Source of the DNA: an uncultured Ezakiella sp.
Lineage (GTDB): Bacteria > Bacillota > Clostridia > Tissierellales > Peptoniphilaceae
Assembly: GCA_947293975.1 (NCBI GenBank)
Contig: CAMYPV010000060.1
Span: 1-6,747, forward strand
Length of the DNA: 6,747 nucleotides
Direction of reading: 5' to 3'
Position numbers and translations under genes: made by a program. A model generated the notes under the pieces. The model was not told the DNA's origin. It made no database searches and saw only the letters and a list, made by a program, of their open reading frames with translations. Of this stretch, positions 5,223-6,747 are shown piece after piece (positions within the stretch are counted from its first letter, which is position 1; every line of letters starts with the position of its first letter).

Positions 5223-5789
5223 CTAATGATTTCTTAAATAATAATTTCTTGCTTTCAAAGAATCAATTGCAATGAATGCCTTCTTTTCGATTAGATGACG
5301 TAAGTTGTCGTTTAAAATATCAAACATTGCTTGATCAAGATCTTCAGCGGCAGTTTTTCTAAACTCTTCAACACCAGGATAATCTCTATCAGGCTCAATC
5401 ATATCTGCAATATATACAATCTTTTCCAAGGTAGACATCGACTCCCTGCCCGTAATGTGATATTTTATAGCGTTCAATACATCTTCATCGTCAATATTAA
5501 AAATATTTTTTGCGATGTATACGCTCACACTTCCATGCACAAGATTGTACTCTATACGTTCTTCTTCACTTAATATTATACCCCAGTCCTTAACTTTTTG
5601 CAATGTTAATTCGCGGCTTTTCCACTTTCCAGAATCGTGCAAAAGTCCTGCCATCTCTGCCTTTTTCTCGTCAACGCCATAGATTTTTGCAAGTAGTATT
5701 GCAGTTTTCATTACACGAATTGAATGTCCAAATCTCTTCGGGTCAAGATGTTCTTTTAAAAATTCTAATACTTTTTCTCTTGTGTACAT
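5223..5789 (-). CDS. yqeK: HD-domain bis(5'-nucleosyl)-tetraphosphatase (symmetrical) YqeK
   Basis: YqeK-type HD hydrolases cleave the alarmone Ap4A symmetrically to two ADP. Counted from the ATG at 5789, the protein has 188 residues with all expected metal-binding positions: His22 (RFGHSIRV), His51-Asp52 (LLHDSGK), His86 (LVHGSV), His111 (KYHITG) and Asp129 (YIADMIEPDR). The ending LKARNYYL is also family-typical. Two in-frame ATGs compete, at 5795 and 5789. AAGGAG lies only 2 bases before the first and 8 before the second, so I chose 5789; starting at 5795 would add Met-Arg. The gene overlaps the 3' end of nadD by 25 bases and is followed by rsfS, the usual order in this phylum. Inferred role: Ap4A turnover beside NAD synthesis and ribosome control. 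Confidence 0.94.
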   Translation of the reverse strand: MYTREKVLEFLKEHLDPKRFGHSIRVMKTAILLAKIYGVDEKKAEMAGLLHDSGKWKSRELTLQKVKDWGIILSEEERIEYNLVHGSVSVYIAKNIFNIDDEDVLNAIKYHITGRESMSTLEKIVYIADMIEPDRDYPGVEEFRKTAAEDLDQAMFDILNDNLRHLIEKKAFIAIDSLKARNYYLRNH

Positions 5790-6379
5790 CCGCATATCTC
5801 CTTAAAATCAAATTTCTTCAAAAACTCATAACACTTATCGGTTACGTAAAATCTAATATCATCACCATTTTTTAAACGCTCTCTAACAAATGTGCTTGAC
5901 ATTTCAAAAACGGGATTATCTATAAATGTAAATTTGTCTTTATGCTTTAAATAAATCTCAGTCTCTTTAAAATCATAGCCGCCTCTTTTTAACACAACTA
6001 TATTTGAAAGCTCAAGTATCTCGTCAACATTCTTCCATTTTGAGAAGCTCAAAAAACTATCCATTCCAATTATCAAATGTAAGTTGTCATATTTTTTCTT
6101 AAATTCATGAAGCGTCCTATAAGTATAGCTCTCGCCTTGCATTTTAAATTCAATGTCGCTTACCTTGATGTCATTAATCTCTTCAAAAACTTTTTTGGAT
6201 AATAAAAAACGTGCTTCATCATCCAGGCACTCCAGCTCCTTGTGCGGAGGATTGCCCGTCGGAAACACGATAAAATTGTCGTAACACAATGTGTCCGACA
6301 AATATTTTACATTTAAAACATGTGCAATTGTTGGCGGATTAAATGCTCCGCCAAATAATAATGTTCCAAAATTTTTCAT
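5765..6379 (-). CDS. nadD: Nicotinate-nucleotide adenylyltransferase
   Basis: NadD joins ATP and nicotinate mononucleotide to form deamido-NAD, a late cytoplasmic step of NAD synthesis. The protein has 204 residues. The nucleotidyltransferase signature is GGAFNPPTIAH at 10-20, a T-x-x-H version of the (H/T)xGH motif. It is followed by FPTGNPPHK at 39-47, IIGMDSFLSFSKW at 103-115 and the C-terminal MSSTFVRERL at 160-169, which matches the ISSTxIR motif. SYTYRTL at 84-90 has Arg where the family usually has Asp (SYTxDTL). The last dozen or so residues look like an unconserved tail and are encoded in the overlap with yqeK. The ATG overlaps the yhbY stop as ATGA; no strong Shine-Dalgarno is visible, so translation is probably coupled to yhbY. 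Confidence 0.95.
   Translation of the reverse strand: MKNFGTLLFGGAFNPPTIAHVLNVKYLSDTLCYDNFIVFPTGNPPHKELECLDDEARFLLSKKVFEEINDIKVSDIEFKMQGESYTYRTLHEFKKKYDNLHLIIGMDSFLSFSKWKNVDEILELSNIVVLKRGGYDFKETEIYLKHKDKFTFIDNPVFEMSSTFVRERLKNGDDIRFYVTDKCYEFLKKFDFKEICGCTQEKKY
5798..5803 (-). promoter_or_regulatory. Ribosome binding site deciding the yqeK start
   Basis: AAGGAG lies inside the 3' end of nadD. The spacer is 2 bases to the ATG at 5795 and 8 bases to the ATG at 5789, which favours the second. Confidence 0.8.
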
Positions 6380-6660
6380 TCTAAATAAATTTTCTTGTCG
6401 CTCTGTCTGTAAATTGAAAGGACATTGCCAAGTTTTTGCACAAATTCCACATTAAGTCTTGCTTCTAATTCATCAAACAATTCGTAAGCGTCGACCTCTG
6501 TGTTTTGAAGTAATTGTATCTTCATAATTTCATTTTTATTTAAATATAAATCAATCGACTCAAACACTTCATCCTTTAAACCATCTTTGCCAATTCGCAA
6601 AACAGGTTTAACAGTGTTTAATTTTGATTTTAAAAACGCTCTTTGCTTTGCTGTTATCAT
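6376..6660 (-). CDS. yhbY: CRM-domain RNA-binding protein YhbY
   Basis: YhbY is a small KH-like protein with a CRS1-YhbY (CRM) domain that associates with pre-50S ribosomal particles. The 94-residue protein opens with ITAKQRAFLKSKLN and carries VLRIGKDGLKDEV at 20-32; the GKDG loop at 24-27 is the GxxG RNA-binding turn. VQKLGNVLSIYR at 74-85 matches the conserved C-terminal strand. The ATG follows a GGAG 4 bases upstream that overlaps the obg stop (TAGGAG), and the TGA stop overlaps the nadD start. Its position between obg and nadD is the standard Firmicute arrangement and fits a role in large-subunit assembly together with Obg. Confidence 0.95.
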   Translation of the reverse strand: MITAKQRAFLKSKLNTVKPVLRIGKDGLKDEVFESIDLYLNKNEIMKIQLLQNTEVDAYELFDELEARLNVEFVQKLGNVLSIYRQSDKKIYLE

Positions 6661-6667
6661 AATTCTC

Positions 6668-6747
6668 CTATTCTATATGCTCAAATTGATATCCCAAAAC
6701 ATCAACTGTGTCGCCATCTTCTATGCCAAGTTTTTTGAGTTCTTTTG
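6668..6747 (-). CDS. obg: GTPase Obg, C-terminal fragment (5' end outside window)
   Basis: Only the last 25 codons before the TAG stop (6668-6670) are in the window. The reading ends in KELKKLGIEDGDTVDVLGYQ followed by FEHIE. The LGIEDGDTV segment and the closing F-E-h-I-E match the C-terminal OCT domain of Obg/CgtA GTPases, which act in 50S ribosome assembly. Neither the glycine-rich N-terminal domain nor the G domain can be seen, so the call rests on this tail and on the following yhbY-nadD-yqeK-rsfS order. The stop codon forms part of the yhbY ribosome site. Confidence 0.88.
   Translation of the reverse strand, partial: KELKKLGIEDGDTVDVLGYQFEHIE

Overview
Every gene in this window lies on the minus strand, so transcription runs from high to low coordinates. 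The DNA is AT-rich, with nearly pure A/T spacers, strong GGAGG-type ribosome binding sites and TTG(A)-17-TATAAT promoters. Gene content and order (obg-yhbY-nadD-yqeK-rsfS, and veg next to ispE) point to a low-GC Gram-positive bacterium, most likely an anaerobic Clostridia-type Firmicute; the exact taxon cannot be read from the sequence. This looks mostly like a core chromosomal region: no insertion sequence, integrase, tRNA, rRNA, CRISPR array or phage gene was seen.

Region 1 (6747 to about 4408) is a tight housekeeping operon: the C-terminal end of the ribosome-assembly GTPase Obg, the RNA-binding protein YhbY, nicotinate-nucleotide adenylyltransferase NadD (NAD synthesis), the HD-domain Ap4A hydrolase YqeK, the ribosomal silencing factor RsfS and the enamine/imine deaminase RidA. 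Genes overlap or are separated by a few bases up to 34. Two stop codons are built into the next gene's Shine-Dalgarno sequence. A long hairpin with no good U-tract follows ridA.

Region 2 (4371 to 3382) is a single gene for an SDR-type L-threonine 3-dehydrogenase, ended by a clear intrinsic terminator. Region 3 (about 3381 to 2814) holds an extremely AT-rich spacer, a very strong extended -10 promoter, the small gene veg, and two successive hairpins, the second a canonical terminator.

Region 4 (2801 to 1) begins with its own extended -10 promoter. It carries ispE (isoprenoid precursor synthesis by the MEP route), coupled by an ATGA overlap to an unrecognised protein with about seven membrane segments. 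That gene is coupled by a TAATG overlap to a fold-type-I PLP Orn/Lys/Arg decarboxylase running off the left edge. The overlaps make these three genes one translational unit. The membrane protein is the least explained gene and the best candidate for something undescribed.

Functional links are loose: ribosome maturation and silencing with NAD and Ap4A metabolism in region 1; threonine breakdown beside an enzyme (RidA) that clears reactive amino-acid imines; and a MEP kinase, membrane protein and PLP decarboxylase in region 4. No obviously new defence or mobile system was found.
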